In this document: piece after piece, positions 8,751 through 16,940 of the stretch
How the letters are laid out: the number at the start of each line of letters is the position of its first letter
Numbering within the stretch: position 1 is the first letter of the stretch
Assembly: GCA_026014735.1 (NCBI GenBank)
Contig: JAOZHT010000004.1
Span: forward strand, 281,321-345,320
Source of the DNA: Candidatus Bathyarchaeota archaeon
GTDB lineage: Archaea > Thermoproteota > Bathyarchaeia > Bathyarchaeales > Bathycorpusculaceae
Direction of reading: 5' to 3'
Length of the DNA: 64,000 nucleotides
Position numbers and translations under genes: made by a program
The notes under the pieces: model-generated
Database searches by the model: none
What the model was told of the DNA's origin: nothing
Seen by the model: the letters and a program-made list of their open reading frames with translations, nothing else

Positions 8751-9730
8751 TGACCTTCGCTTCTCCGTGCAATCTCATCCAGCGCCAAAACCTGACGCGG
8801 CTCATACACCACCAATCCCTGCGCAAGCTTACGGATCTTCGGCAGCAACTCAAGGAAGCAGTCCTTCTCGATGACGGTGTTGACGCCCACCCAGGACTCG
8901 TCGGCTAGCGGCGAGATAGTTGGGTTTCGCAGCGCCGGCAACTCCGTTAGCAATGTCTGCAGGTTCTCCTTTTTGACGTTGACAAAGATGTGTATCCGCT
9001 TAGAGCCATCCACTACACCCTTGAGCAACGCGACGATGTCGAAGATTTTTTCGCGTTTCTGGGGGTCCTCCATCGTTTTTTTGTTGGCAATGAGGACGGC
9101 GGCGGAGCGCATGACGGTTTCGATGATTCGGAGGTTGTTGGCTTCGATGGTGGTTCCTGTCTCAGTTACATCCATGATGCAATCGCTGTTTTCCGGCGGC
9201 TTAGCCTCGGTGGCGCCAAACGAGAGGAAGATTTTTGCGCGGGGGTTATCGCCTTTGCGCCACCAGGGCGTCACCAGCTGGGGGTCGGCGTCGCCGAAGC
9301 GTGCCTTGTACTGGGGCAGGTTTTTGAGGTACTCGCTGGCGATGTTTAGGTATTCGGTGCTGACTCGGAAGTTTCTGCCCTCCGCCCACACTGACTCCAT
9401 GAATTCGCCCAGAGTGGTGCCTTCGGGGACGCTGTTTGGCACGGCGATGACGAGGCGGATTTTGCCGTACTCCAGATTCTGCAGCACCTCGACGTCGGCT
9501 CTGTTTTCGCGGACCCAGTCTTCGCCGGTGATGCCTATGTCCTGCAAGCCCTCGTTTACGAAGACGGGGATTTCCTGTGGACGCAGCACTTTTAGCTCGA
9601 TTTGGGGGTCGTTTATGCTTGGTCGGTACGTGCGGTCTGAGGCGCCTATTCTGAAGCCTGATTTGCTGAAGAATTCGGCTGTTGCTTTTTCCAGGGAGCC
9701 TTTGGGTATTGCAAATTTTATTTTATCCAT
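8729..9730 (-). CDS. hisG: ATP phosphoribosyltransferase
   Basis: A 333-residue HisG, first and committed step of histidine synthesis. The start IKFAIPKGSLEKAT and the motifs DIGITGEDWV and IMDVTETGTTIEANNLRII are diagnostic. The C-terminal region (about 230-333), which extends beyond the short catalytic core, contains an ACT-like segment. This suggests the long, histidine-inhibitable form that does not need HisZ. It is the first gene of the operon. SD GGTGA lies 7 nt before the ATG. Confidence 0.95.
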   Translation of the reverse strand: MDKIKFAIPKGSLEKATAEFFSKSGFRIGASDRTYRPSINDPQIELKVLRPQEIPVFVNEGLQDIGITGEDWVRENRADVEVLQNLEYGKIRLVIAVPNSVPEGTTLGEFMESVWAEGRNFRVSTEYLNIASEYLKNLPQYKARFGDADPQLVTPWWRKGDNPRAKIFLSFGATEAKPPENSDCIMDVTETGTTIEANNLRIIETVMRSAAVLIANKKTMEDPQKREKIFDIVALLKGVVDGSKRIHIFVNVKKENLQTLLTELPALRNPTISPLADESWVGVNTVIEKDCFLELLPKIRKLAQGLVVYEPRQVLALDEIARRSEGQCRKDQQ

Positions 9731-9741
9731 AAATTTTCACC

Positions 9742-9790
9742 TAAACGTTTAGAGAGTAGTCTGGTTTGGTTTTGTTTTGCAGAAACGTTT
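9742..9790 (-). promoter_or_regulatory. Two AAACGTTT palindromes ahead of hisG
   Basis: The sequence TAAACGTTTA (9742-9751) is a perfect 10-bp palindrome that ends 12 bases before the hisG start codon, next to its ribosome site. A second AAACGTTT lies at 9783-9790, 40 bases away (near four helical turns). A TATA-like stretch TTATTGTAAATTAG lies further upstream on the minus strand at about 9805-9820. This layout suits a repressor site for the his operon. The regulator is unknown. Confidence 0.4.
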
Positions 9791-9974
9791 TGCTGGGGGG
9801 CTGCGCCTAATTTACAATAAGATTTCGTTAAGCTTTCAATGAAGGCAATCGCCTTGTATGAACGCAATCCCTCATCATACGTCACTAAACGACACCACAA
9901 CAGCGCTCACCCTAATAAACCGTTCCACTAATATTTAACCTTCAAAAAACACTATGGAACAGGAGCGGCCTCAG

Positions 9975-10553
9975 CTAATTCTTTTTTATGTGGAAAACCA
10001 GGGGCGGCACAGAATTCTGCGTCTCCAACTCCACGCCCAGCAGCCCCTCTATAATGCCCCGCCAGATTTCCGCGTCGCTGATGACCGGTGCTTTGATGAG
10101 CAGGAAGCGGTCTTTTAGGTATAAGTCGCCTAAACCTTGGACTTTTAGGCGTTTGAAGATGGCTTCCCAGTTTTCTTTGTTGGAAGAGTCAATGCCCAGT
10201 GTGGACTGAATGGACACTTTGAGGGCGTTGCCCATGCGGGCTCCGATTTCATGAAATTTCTCTTTTGGCACGTACTGCGAGAAGATGTTTATGAGCTCCA
10301 CGTTGATGATGGCGATTCTGCTGATGCCGCAGTAGTATTCGCCTGGGAAATTCCAGTCGTCGATGTTGAGGCTTCGGTAAATGTCCAGCATCTTGGAGAT
10401 GAGCTGTTTGATGCCGGCTTCTTTGCCCTCCGCGATGAGGGATTCGATGTATTCGCGTTCGCTCCGCTCCAAAATTATGGTGGTGCGCTTGATTTCGTCG
10501 CCCTTAGATGGAAGCGGAGGCTTACCTGGCATAACCGATATTTTCTCAGCCAT
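9975..10553 (-). CDS. Hypothetical protein with RHH-like N-terminus
   Basis: A 192-residue protein of unknown function. Residues about 22-62 (KRTTIILERSEREYIESL and onward) look like a ribbon-helix-helix DNA-binding segment: a beta strand followed by two helices. Residues 70-190 form an alpha/beta domain with GISRIAIINVELINIF and GLGDLYLKDRFLLIKAP that I do not recognise. It could be a sensor-regulator. It lies upstream of and in line with the his operon, but a 244-base gap separates them, so co-transcription is not implied. Confidence 0.6.
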   Translation of the reverse strand: MAEKISVMPGKPPLPSKGDEIKRTTIILERSEREYIESLIAEGKEAGIKQLISKMLDIYRSLNIDDWNFPGEYYCGISRIAIINVELINIFSQYVPKEKFHEIGARMGNALKVSIQSTLGIDSSNKENWEAIFKRLKVQGLGDLYLKDRFLLIKAPVISDAEIWRGIIEGLLGVELETQNSVPPLVFHIKKN

Positions 10554-10711
10554 ACATAATATGCCTTATGTATTGGCAAAACGAATTCAAAATAAACTAA
10601 AGAACGTTAATTAAACTGGGCTTGCCCTAATGGGGTGCCGATGAAGAGATTAAAAAGCTGACTGATGATGCACTCTAGGGTATCTGAGGCAAAAATTTTG
10701 GAAAATAAGGT

Positions 10712-10945
10712 TTAGGTTATGACTTTCTTGCGGATCAAATAGATCAGCATGCCTAAGCCCACCACGAACAGGGCAAAGCCAACGCCTATGGAGGCAAAGT
10801 AGTTTAGACCCAGCACTTTTCCCAGTAGGTACGGCACATATGTGGGGCCGGCGAACAGCAAAATCACTGAGAGAAACGTCAGGGTAATTCGGGTGGATTT
10901 AGATTCGATTCCGCTTACTTGAACTTCTTGGTTAACTTCAGTCAT
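10712..10945 (-). CDS. Small two-helix membrane protein
   Basis: A 77-residue protein with a polar N-terminus and two predicted membrane helices (about residues 20-40 and 46-70), ending in IRKKVIT, which suggests a cytoplasmic C-terminus. It is separated by 12 bases from the PAC2 gene upstream and probably shares its transcript. No family was recognised. Confidence 0.6.
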   Translation of the reverse strand: MTEVNQEVQVSGIESKSTRITLTFLSVILLFAGPTYVPYLLGKVLGLNYFASIGVGFALFVVGLGMLIYLIRKKVIT

Positions 10946-10957
10946 GCATCCCCACTC

Positions 10958-11629
10958 TTATTGCTCTTCAATTGGATTGTTGTCTACAAAACCTTCTTTT
11001 ATTTCTTTTCCTAAAGCCTTCATTAAAAACTTGAAAACCAAAAATCCAGCGCCCTTATCCGCCTTAAAACCCATCGTTGTACCCAGCAAACTGACCCCGT
11101 CGATTTTACGTTCCTTCGCCAAAGCCAAAGTTAAGCCCGTGCCCCCCACGATTTTGCCCTTACTGTAGATGACTCCGCCCTTCTCCATGAATTCAGCAGC
11201 AAGACGCGGCGAAGACGCGGCGATGTACACCTGCGCTTTATCCTCGGTTATGGGGACTCCGCCCATGGTGACTACGAAGTGGCAGCCGATTTCCTCCACA
11301 AAATCCAACACGGAATCGCAGACCACATAGTGGGCGACGACGTCGTCGAAGCTGGGCTGCACTTCGCCTGTCATGATGATGAGGTTGTTTTTCTCCATGG
11401 GCGCATAATAGAATTCGTATCTGGGCAGGTGCGCGATGCCTTTGGTGGATATGCCGATGTAGTCGGGGAAGGTGGGCGAGTAGAGTTCCGCGAAGGGTTT
11501 AGCGTCGCAGAATTTGATGAGCAGATGAGCCGCTATTCGTCCTACGTTGCCGAAGCCCGGTAGCCCCTGAACGAAGATTGGGTTGTCTAAGGGGGGGTTG
11601 GTGAGTTTACGTAGGTAGGGCTTATCCAT
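10958..11629 (-). CDS. PAC2 family protein (proteasome assembly chaperone-like)
   Basis: A 223-residue protein of the PAC2/DUF75 family. The signature PIFVQGLPGFGNVGRIAAHLLI at the N-terminus, LIIMTGEVQPSF, VVTMGGVPI and the late GGTGLTLALA are characteristic. Archaeal PAC2 proteins are homologues of eukaryotic proteasome-assembly chaperones. Biochemical roles in archaea are poorly settled. The start at 11629 leaves the family motif about 17 residues in, which is normal. Confidence 0.85.
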   Translation of the reverse strand: MDKPYLRKLTNPPLDNPIFVQGLPGFGNVGRIAAHLLIKFCDAKPFAELYSPTFPDYIGISTKGIAHLPRYEFYYAPMEKNNLIIMTGEVQPSFDDVVAHYVVCDSVLDFVEEIGCHFVVTMGGVPITEDKAQVYIAASSPRLAAEFMEKGGVIYSKGKIVGGTGLTLALAKERKIDGVSLLGTTMGFKADKGAGFLVFKFLMKALGKEIKEGFVDNNPIEEQ

Positions 11630-11759
11630 CAGTGTCCATCCGCCCTTAGGGAAATAAACTCGACACTAAAATCCTTTTGCAGTAGGCGAAAAAGAAACTA
11701 TTAATATTCGAGGTGATGTTTATAGGGTTCACCCAAGCCTGGTTTGTCTAAGTATATGT

Positions 11760-11838
11760 AGCGGGGTGGGGTAGCCAGGATTAACCCGCTGGGCTCATAA
11801 CCCAGAGATCAGTAGTTCAAATCTACTCCCCGCTACCA
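11760..11838 (+). tRNA. Initiator tRNA-Met (CAT)
   Basis: The gene folds into a full cloverleaf: acceptor AGCGGGG/CCCCGCT, anticodon stem CTGGG/CCCAG around loop CTCATAA (anticodon CAT), and T arm AGTAG-TTCAAAT-CTACT. The A1:U72 pair and three consecutive G:C pairs in the anticodon stem mark it as the initiator rather than the elongator. The body ends at 11835 and CCA is encoded at 11836-11838. A TATA-like GTTTATAGG lies about 40 bases upstream. No intron is present. Confidence 0.95.
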
Positions 11839-11929
11839 ACACTTTTCAGCAACCGTTAGCTTTTCTTGCGCAAAACGGGTTTGCAAGCTTTATTAAAACC
11901 GCCGTTTCATCTTTTTTGGGGAAAACTGC

Positions 11930-12862
11930 TTGTCAATCGATGAAACCACGGTATTAGACATTATAGAGAAAGCCAGCAAAAGCGTCGTCAACATATCCAC
12001 CGTCAAGCTAGTCCACAACATCTTCTACCAAGCCGTGCCCGTGGGCGGCATGGGCTCAGGAACCATCATCGACCAAGCAGGCTTAATCTTAACCAACAAC
12101 CACGTGGTCGGCGGCGCAGAAAAAATCACTGTAACCCTCTGGAACAACCAGGTCCTAGAGGGCACCTTGGTGGGCAACTGCGCCATCCATGACTTAGCCG
12201 TTGTTAAGGTGGAGGCGGCGGATTTGCCCTCGGCGCAGTTATCTGACTCTGAGAAGCTGCGGGTGGGGCAGCGGGTCTACGCCATCGGCAACCCCTTCGG
12301 CCTCGCAGGCGGACCCAGCGTCACCAGCGGCGTAGTCAGCGCCATAAACCGCACCATCGAATCCGAACGTGGCTTAATCGAGGGGCTGGTGCAGACCGAC
12401 GCAGCCATCAACCCCGGTAACAGCGGCGGCCCCCTGCTGGATGTATCGGGTGAAGTGGTGGCTATAAGCACCGCCATCATTCCCTACGCGCAGGGCATCG
12501 GCTTTGCCATCCCCATAAACGCGGCTAAACGCTGCACCCACGACTTAATCACCGAAGGCGCCCAACCTAAACCCTGGCTGGGCATCGTCGGCTTAACGCT
12601 GACGCCGCAAGTGGCTCGCTACTACAGCTTACCCGTGGACCACGGAGTCTACGTGACTAAGGTGGCATCTGGCAGCCCAGCGCAGGCAGCCGGCATGGTT
12701 CAAGGCGACATCATCCTGCAGATCGGCAACGTGGAAACCCGCAGAATCGAGGATTTAGTGTCTGAGGTGCAGCGGCGAGGCGTAGGCGAGGCAACCCGGG
12801 TTTTCGCGGTTAGGGGAGGACGCGAATACTACTTTGACCTTAAACTCAGCGAGGCGCCATAG
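11930..12862 (+). CDS. HtrA/DegP-like trypsin-type serine protease with PDZ domain
   Basis: A 310-residue S1C protease. The triad is H58 (TNNHVVGG), D88 (HDLAVVKV) and S165 (NPGNSGGPLL). A PDZ domain covers about 205-305, with VTKVASGSPAQAAGM and GDIILQIGN. There is no signal peptide or membrane segment, so it is probably cytoplasmic. This form is unlike the periplasmic bacterial DegP. Start is TTG at 11930; no ATG lies between it and the conserved N-terminal helix. The next gene follows after 3 bases. Confidence 0.9.
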   Translation: MSIDETTVLDIIEKASKSVVNISTVKLVHNIFYQAVPVGGMGSGTIIDQAGLILTNNHVVGGAEKITVTLWNNQVLEGTLVGNCAIHDLAVVKVEAADLPSAQLSDSEKLRVGQRVYAIGNPFGLAGGPSVTSGVVSAINRTIESERGLIEGLVQTDAAINPGNSGGPLLDVSGEVVAISTAIIPYAQGIGFAIPINAAKRCTHDLITEGAQPKPWLGIVGLTLTPQVARYYSLPVDHGVYVTKVASGSPAQAAGMVQGDIILQIGNVETRRIEDLVSEVQRRGVGEATRVFAVRGGREYYFDLKLSEAP

Positions 12863-12865
12863 TAG

Positions 12866-13294
12866 ATGAGCCAGAGCCAAATCCGCGAAATCCTGCTCAA
12901 ATATCGGGTGATCGCCGTCGTGGGGTTATCTGACGAGCCAGGCAAACCCAGCTACAGCGTCGCAGCGTACCTCCAAAAACATGGCTACCGAATAATCCCC
13001 GTTAACCCCAACATCGAATCGGCGCTGGGACAAAAAAGCTACGGCAGCCTCCTTGAAGTGCCCCCGGAAATCCAGTGCAGCATCGAGGTGGTGGATATTT
13101 TTCGGCGAAGCAACGCGGTCGCGCCGATCGTCGAGCAAGCCATCATGCTTAAGCGGAGGCTTGGGCGCCCCATGGTGGTTTGGATGCAGATGGGCGTTGC
13201 CGATTTGCATTCGGCTGCCCTAGCACAGAAGGCGGGGTTAGCTGTGGTTATGAATAAGTGTATGATGGAGGAGCATTTTAGGCTGCTGCATTAG
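12866..13294 (+). CDS. CoA-binding protein (YccU-like)
   Basis: A 142-residue single-domain Rossmann protein. It shows IAVVGLSDEPGKPSYSVA, the CoA-binding loop, then GYRIIPVNPN, IEVVDIFRRSNAV, VVWMQMG and a terminal VVMNKCMMEEH motif typical of the YccU/CoA_binding_2 family. The role is unknown. It is probably co-transcribed with the protease (3-base gap). Its stop overlaps the convergent VIT-like gene by 4 bases. Confidence 0.88.
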   Translation: MSQSQIREILLKYRVIAVVGLSDEPGKPSYSVAAYLQKHGYRIIPVNPNIESALGQKSYGSLLEVPPEIQCSIEVVDIFRRSNAVAPIVEQAIMLKRRLGRPMVVWMQMGVADLHSAALAQKAGLAVVMNKCMMEEHFRLLH

Positions 13295-14154
13295 GCGCCG
13301 CCTAGAATCAGCGAGGCAATGGTGGCGATGAGGACTATGGCGAAGGTTTCCGCTAAGGTGATTTTCCAGTTCACCCGGGTTTTTTTGCTGCGGTAGCGGA
13401 CCAGAAATACGCCTACGATGCCGGTGACCAGCAGCAGCGAGACGCCGACGTTATAGTACATGGGCAACGCCAGATAGGTTGCTATGGGGATGATGCCGGC
13501 TATGAAGGTTGTGACTCCGCAGATGATGGCGGCGTAGAGGTTGGAGCGGTGGATTTCTTTTCCCAGCAGCACAAAGAGTTTCTGCACCAGCATCAGGGAT
13601 TTGTCGCGTTCTTTCTTGTCGGGGATGTCGCTGAGGCTGTAGTTCATCAGGTTCTGCAGGGTCATGATGTCGTTGAGGTCCTCAGTGATGCCTCCTAGCA
13701 GGAAACTGGAGAAGTTGGTGATGGAGACGGCGCTTAACGTGAGGAAAGCGGCGAAGATGACGGCGGGTTGATTAGACAGAAAACTTGATGTTCCCGTGAA
13801 GGTGGCTATGAAGGCGGAGAGGATAACCACGAGGCTAGTGATGGAGCCATCTACCAAGCCGGCCACGACCTCCATGATGGGTTCCTTCTTCAGCAGCAGG
13901 CTCTCCCATTCCTTGCCGAGTTTTTGGCCCTGAGGCGTCAGGTAGACGTATTCGTCTTCTTCCACGATGAGTTTTTCAGCTGCCATCTCGCGGAGGGCTT
14001 TATCGAGCTCTGAGGTGTCGATGCAGGCACGTTTAGAGCAGACGCGGTCGATGCGGCGTTTGAGCGTTTGCCTTTTAAGTTTAGCACCTTTGGTTAAATT
14101 CAGAAGAACAACTATGCGGATAACGTCAGGTAATTCTTGAACTTCAAAGGACAC
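13291..14154 (-). CDS. wHTH-VIT/CCC1-like membrane protein fusion
   Basis: A 287-residue protein. Residues 1-80 form a winged-helix-like domain, ending EEDEYVYLTPQGQKLGKEW. Residues 90-287 are a membrane domain with about five helices. Its start EVVAGLVDGSITSLVVILSAFIA resembles the vacuolar iron transporter (VIT1/CCC1) entry helix, where GLVDG is conserved. A charged cytoplasmic stretch (about 170-190) follows the second and third helices, as in VIT proteins. Metal transport is inferred by similarity. The attached DNA-binding-like domain is unusual. Confidence 0.65.
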   Translation of the reverse strand: MSFEVQELPDVIRIVVLLNLTKGAKLKRQTLKRRIDRVCSKRACIDTSELDKALREMAAEKLIVEEDEYVYLTPQGQKLGKEWESLLLKKEPIMEVVAGLVDGSITSLVVILSAFIATFTGTSSFLSNQPAVIFAAFLTLSAVSITNFSSFLLGGITEDLNDIMTLQNLMNYSLSDIPDKKERDKSLMLVQKLFVLLGKEIHRSNLYAAIICGVTTFIAGIIPIATYLALPMYYNVGVSLLLVTGIVGVFLVRYRSKKTRVNWKITLAETFAIVLIATIASLILGGA

Positions 14155-14273
14155 TCAAATAGTCACCGAATACAACAATCAATCAACTATTTCTTTGAGA
14201 CCCTAAATAACTTTGTGCGAAGAAATAGCGATATGCCCCATGATGGGCACGCATTTTTTGCTAAGGTTACTTT

Positions 14274-14831
14274 TCAGGTAAGGGGCACATCCGCCAGCTT
14301 AGCCAGCTCAATGTACCGTTGCTCCACGATTCCTCGCAGCATCCCCTTAAGTTCCTCACCCTCGAGGCCGCGCTGCTTAAGCAACCCCACTTTTTTTGCG
14401 AGTTCCTCATCGCCTAATCCCCTGAACCATGCTTCGAAGTCTCCGCGTGCCATATGGAACTGCAGAGAGGCAACGCTGACTTTTTCGAGGTTAACTGAGA
14501 AGCCGCGGAGGTTATGCGCATGAATATGGAGAGGTGTGTCGACGGCTGAGTAGAAGTTGAAAGCTTTGTCATGTGGGGCGTAGGCAAGAATGGAGGCTGC
14601 TTTCTCTTTAGTGGTTTCCGGGAGTCCCAAGGCATGTTTGCCCTGTGCGGTTATGATGTAGAGTCCCTTTTGGGGTGAAGTGGCATACCCCATTTTGATG
14701 AGTCCCAGCAGGTGCATCATGGTTGGCTGGAATTCTTTTTTTGATGCTTTAGCGATATCCATGGCTTTCTGCGGGGTTTCAGATAGGAGCATGGATTCGA
14801 GAATTTCTTGTTTAACTGGTGACAAACTCAT
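14274..14831 (-). CDS. wHTH protein with DUF5752-like domain
   Basis: A 185-residue protein. Residues 1-70 form a winged helix ending in the wing GLYIITAQGKHALGL. Residues 90-180 contain FNFYSAVDTPLHIHAHNL, SLQFHMARGDFEAWFRGLGD and LEGEELKGMLRGIVEQRY. This matches the DUF5752 pattern often found beside archaeal glycosyltransferases. It is divergent from the GT4 gene across a 167-base spacer and may regulate it, which is inference from position. Confidence 0.65.
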   Translation of the reverse strand: MSLSPVKQEILESMLLSETPQKAMDIAKASKKEFQPTMMHLLGLIKMGYATSPQKGLYIITAQGKHALGLPETTKEKAASILAYAPHDKAFNFYSAVDTPLHIHAHNLRGFSVNLEKVSVASLQFHMARGDFEAWFRGLGDEELAKKVGLLKQRGLEGEELKGMLRGIVEQRYIELAKLADVPLT

Positions 14832-14889
14832 TTCTGGGCACCTACCTCTAGCTTATGCAAATGTGGCTAATCAAAGTTTTCCTTGCGGA

Positions 14890-14907
14890 TGCATCGTAAG
14901 CGATGCG
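14890..14907. promoter_or_regulatory. Inverted repeat GCATCG-TAAG-CGATGC in a divergent promoter region
   Basis: Six-base arms pair perfectly around a 4-base centre (14891-14906), and outer bases extend the pairing. It lies between the divergent wHTH-DUF5752 gene and the GT4 gene, where an operator would be expected. It could also form a short RNA hairpin in the leader of either gene. Confidence 0.35.
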
Positions 14908-14998
14908 TAATTCGCCTGTATGAACGCATGGTTCAGGCTGGGCAAAGCTTTAGTATTGTGTCTCCTACTCCCTAATGATAAACTGGTGACAAACTAGG

Positions 14999-16249
14999 AT
15001 GAAGATTGCCGTTTTCGTCTACGAGTACCCACCGAAAATCGTCGGGGGATTAGGCACCTACGCAGCAGAAATCACGCGGAAATTCGTCTTAAACGACCAC
15101 GACGTAACCGTCTTTACCATGAACGACGACGCCGGCTCCCTGCCGACCCGGGAAATCTGGCGCGGCATAGAAATCCATCGTCCCCTCCACATCGATGTCT
15201 CCGACTCGTTGCCCGACGTCATCGCCGAGGACATCCGCAAATGGGGCCGCGGCATCCACCTCTTCGGCAAACTCATGGTTTACAATTACCTCTCCGCCGC
15301 CAAGCTAGTAAACGAGCTTATCAAACGCGAAGGCATGAAATACGATGTGGTCGTCGCGCATGACTGGCTCTCCGCGATGGGCGGCATAACCGTTAAACGC
15401 GAAACCGGCTTACCGTTTGCCTTCCATGTGCACAGCACCGAGAAGGGCCGCACTCTAGGCAACGGATCAGGCGTAGTCAGCAACATCGAGTTGCGGGCAG
15501 GCAAAATGGCGGATATGGTGGTTACGGTCTCCTACGCCATGAAAGACGAGTTAATCGGCCTGGGCTTTCCTAAGGAGAAGATTCAAGTCAGCTACAACGG
15601 CGTGGACCCACAGAAGTATAATCCACAAAACATCGCCAAAGAGGACATCCAGCGTATCCGCGCCAAATACGGCATAAAAGACGACGAATACATGATACTC
15701 TTCTTGGGCCGCCTAGTCGGCGTGAAGGGCGTGGATAAACTCATCATGGCTATGCCGCATATCCTGCCTAAGATCCCCAAAGCCAAACTAGTCATCGTCG
15801 GCGTCGGCGACCTGCAGGAGTACCTCTCCAACCTCACCCGAACCATCCGCCTCGACGAATACGTCAAGTTCTGCTTCGACTTCATCCCCGAGGAGGAACG
15901 CATCCTCCACTACGCCGCCTGCGACATAGCCGTCTTCCCCAGCTTCTATGAGCCCTTCGGCATCGTCGCACTTGAAGCCATGAGCATGGAGAAGCCCGTG
16001 GTGGTTGGCGCTGCAGGCGTCAGCGGCATGCGTGAAATCGTGATTTGCTGCGGACCCGAACAATGCGGCTACCACGTTGACCCCAACAACCCAAGCGACA
16101 TCGCCTGGGGCGTCGTCTCCGCTTTGGAGAGCCCAGAGAAAAGCAAGATGCTGGGCAAGAACGGACGCAAACGGGTGCTAGCAGAGTTCACCTGGAGCAA
16201 GATTGCCCAGAAAACCGTGGAGCTCTATGAAACCATCGCTAAACGGTAA
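14999..16249 (+). CDS. GT4 family glycosyltransferase (glycogen synthase-like)
   Basis: A 416-residue GT-B enzyme. The N-terminal donor loop is VYEYPPKIVGGLGTYA; the KxGG-type loop is characteristic of ADP/UDP-glucose glycogen and starch synthases and related GT4 enzymes. In the C-terminal half are LFLGRLVGVKGVDKLI, the EX7E-type motif in FPSFYEPFGIVALEAMSM, and PVVVGAAGVSGMREIV. The product could be glycogen or another cytoplasmic glycan. The next gene overlaps its end by 23 bases. No signal or membrane segment is seen. Confidence 0.85.
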   Translation: MKIAVFVYEYPPKIVGGLGTYAAEITRKFVLNDHDVTVFTMNDDAGSLPTREIWRGIEIHRPLHIDVSDSLPDVIAEDIRKWGRGIHLFGKLMVYNYLSAAKLVNELIKREGMKYDVVVAHDWLSAMGGITVKRETGLPFAFHVHSTEKGRTLGNGSGVVSNIELRAGKMADMVVTVSYAMKDELIGLGFPKEKIQVSYNGVDPQKYNPQNIAKEDIQRIRAKYGIKDDEYMILFLGRLVGVKGVDKLIMAMPHILPKIPKAKLVIVGVGDLQEYLSNLTRTIRLDEYVKFCFDFIPEEERILHYAACDIAVFPSFYEPFGIVALEAMSMEKPVVVGAAGVSGMREIVICCGPEQCGYHVDPNNPSDIAWGVVSALESPEKSKMLGKNGRKRVLAEFTWSKIAQKTVELYETIAKR

Positions 16250-16865
16250 CGGCACAGCAAACGAGGATCTCAAGCGCCGCGTGGCAAGAGAAGCCGCGGT
16301 TCTGCTCTACTTCGGAGCGGAAAAAGAGTACAAGCAAGCTAAGATGCATGCCGCGGAAACCTTTGCTACACATTTTTTGCCCTCTAACCTTGAGGTAGCC
16401 CTGGAACTGGACCGGGTAGCGGAGGAAAACGAGGGCGACGCCCGCAGAACACGCCTTATCCAGATGCGCCAAGAAGCCCTCGCCGTGATGCGGCTGCTCT
16501 CTGGATTTTATCCGGTGCTTATCGGCAGCGTCTGGCGCGGCACCATAAAGCGGGGCAGCGACATCGACATAGCCGTCTACACCGACAGCCCCGACCAAGT
16601 TGCCACCGCACTGAAAGACGGAGGTGTAAAAGTCACTAAATCCCAATGGAGCACCGTCAACAAGAAAGGCGCCACCCTAGAGTCCCTGCATCTCTATGCC
16701 CAAACCGCCTCTGGGCACGGCTTGGAGGTTGTGGTGCGGGCAGCTGAGGAAGCAGCTAAGAAGCGGAGATGTGAAACCTTCGGGGATGAAATGCGCGGCT
16801 TAAACATAAACCAGCTTGAACGGGTGCTTGCGACTCACCCCACGCAGCAATTTATCCCCCAGTGA
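16227..16865 (+). CDS. Nucleotidyltransferase-domain protein
   Basis: A 212-residue protein with a helical N-terminal region (1-85) and a pol-beta-type nucleotidyltransferase domain. The motif is LIGSVWRGTIKRGSDIDIAVY, with GS and the paired Asp. A later acidic residue is in HGLEVVVRA. I chose the ATG at 16227 because GGAG lies about 5 bases ahead. A longer frame starting at 16203 would add eight residues inside the upstream gene. Its substrate is unknown. Confidence 0.75.
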   Translation: MKPSLNGNGTANEDLKRRVAREAAVLLYFGAEKEYKQAKMHAAETFATHFLPSNLEVALELDRVAEENEGDARRTRLIQMRQEALAVMRLLSGFYPVLIGSVWRGTIKRGSDIDIAVYTDSPDQVATALKDGGVKVTKSQWSTVNKKGATLESLHLYAQTASGHGLEVVVRAAEEAAKKRRCETFGDEMRGLNINQLERVLATHPTQQFIPQ

Positions 16866-16940
16866 CACCTATAAAACCACACTATTTTTTCAATAAAGGA
16901 CTTAAAGAACCAAAACAAATTCTAGACTCAGTGATGCCTC

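Noticed and set aside
8871-9752. Long plus-strand frame of 293 residues opposite hisG
   Set aside because: It lies exactly over hisG in another frame and has Ser/Arg-rich, non-conserved text. It is the shadow of a real gene with high GC third positions.
9857-14928. TGTATGAACGCA present at two intergenic places
   Set aside because: A 12-base match is expected many times by chance in 64 kb, and the flanks do not match.
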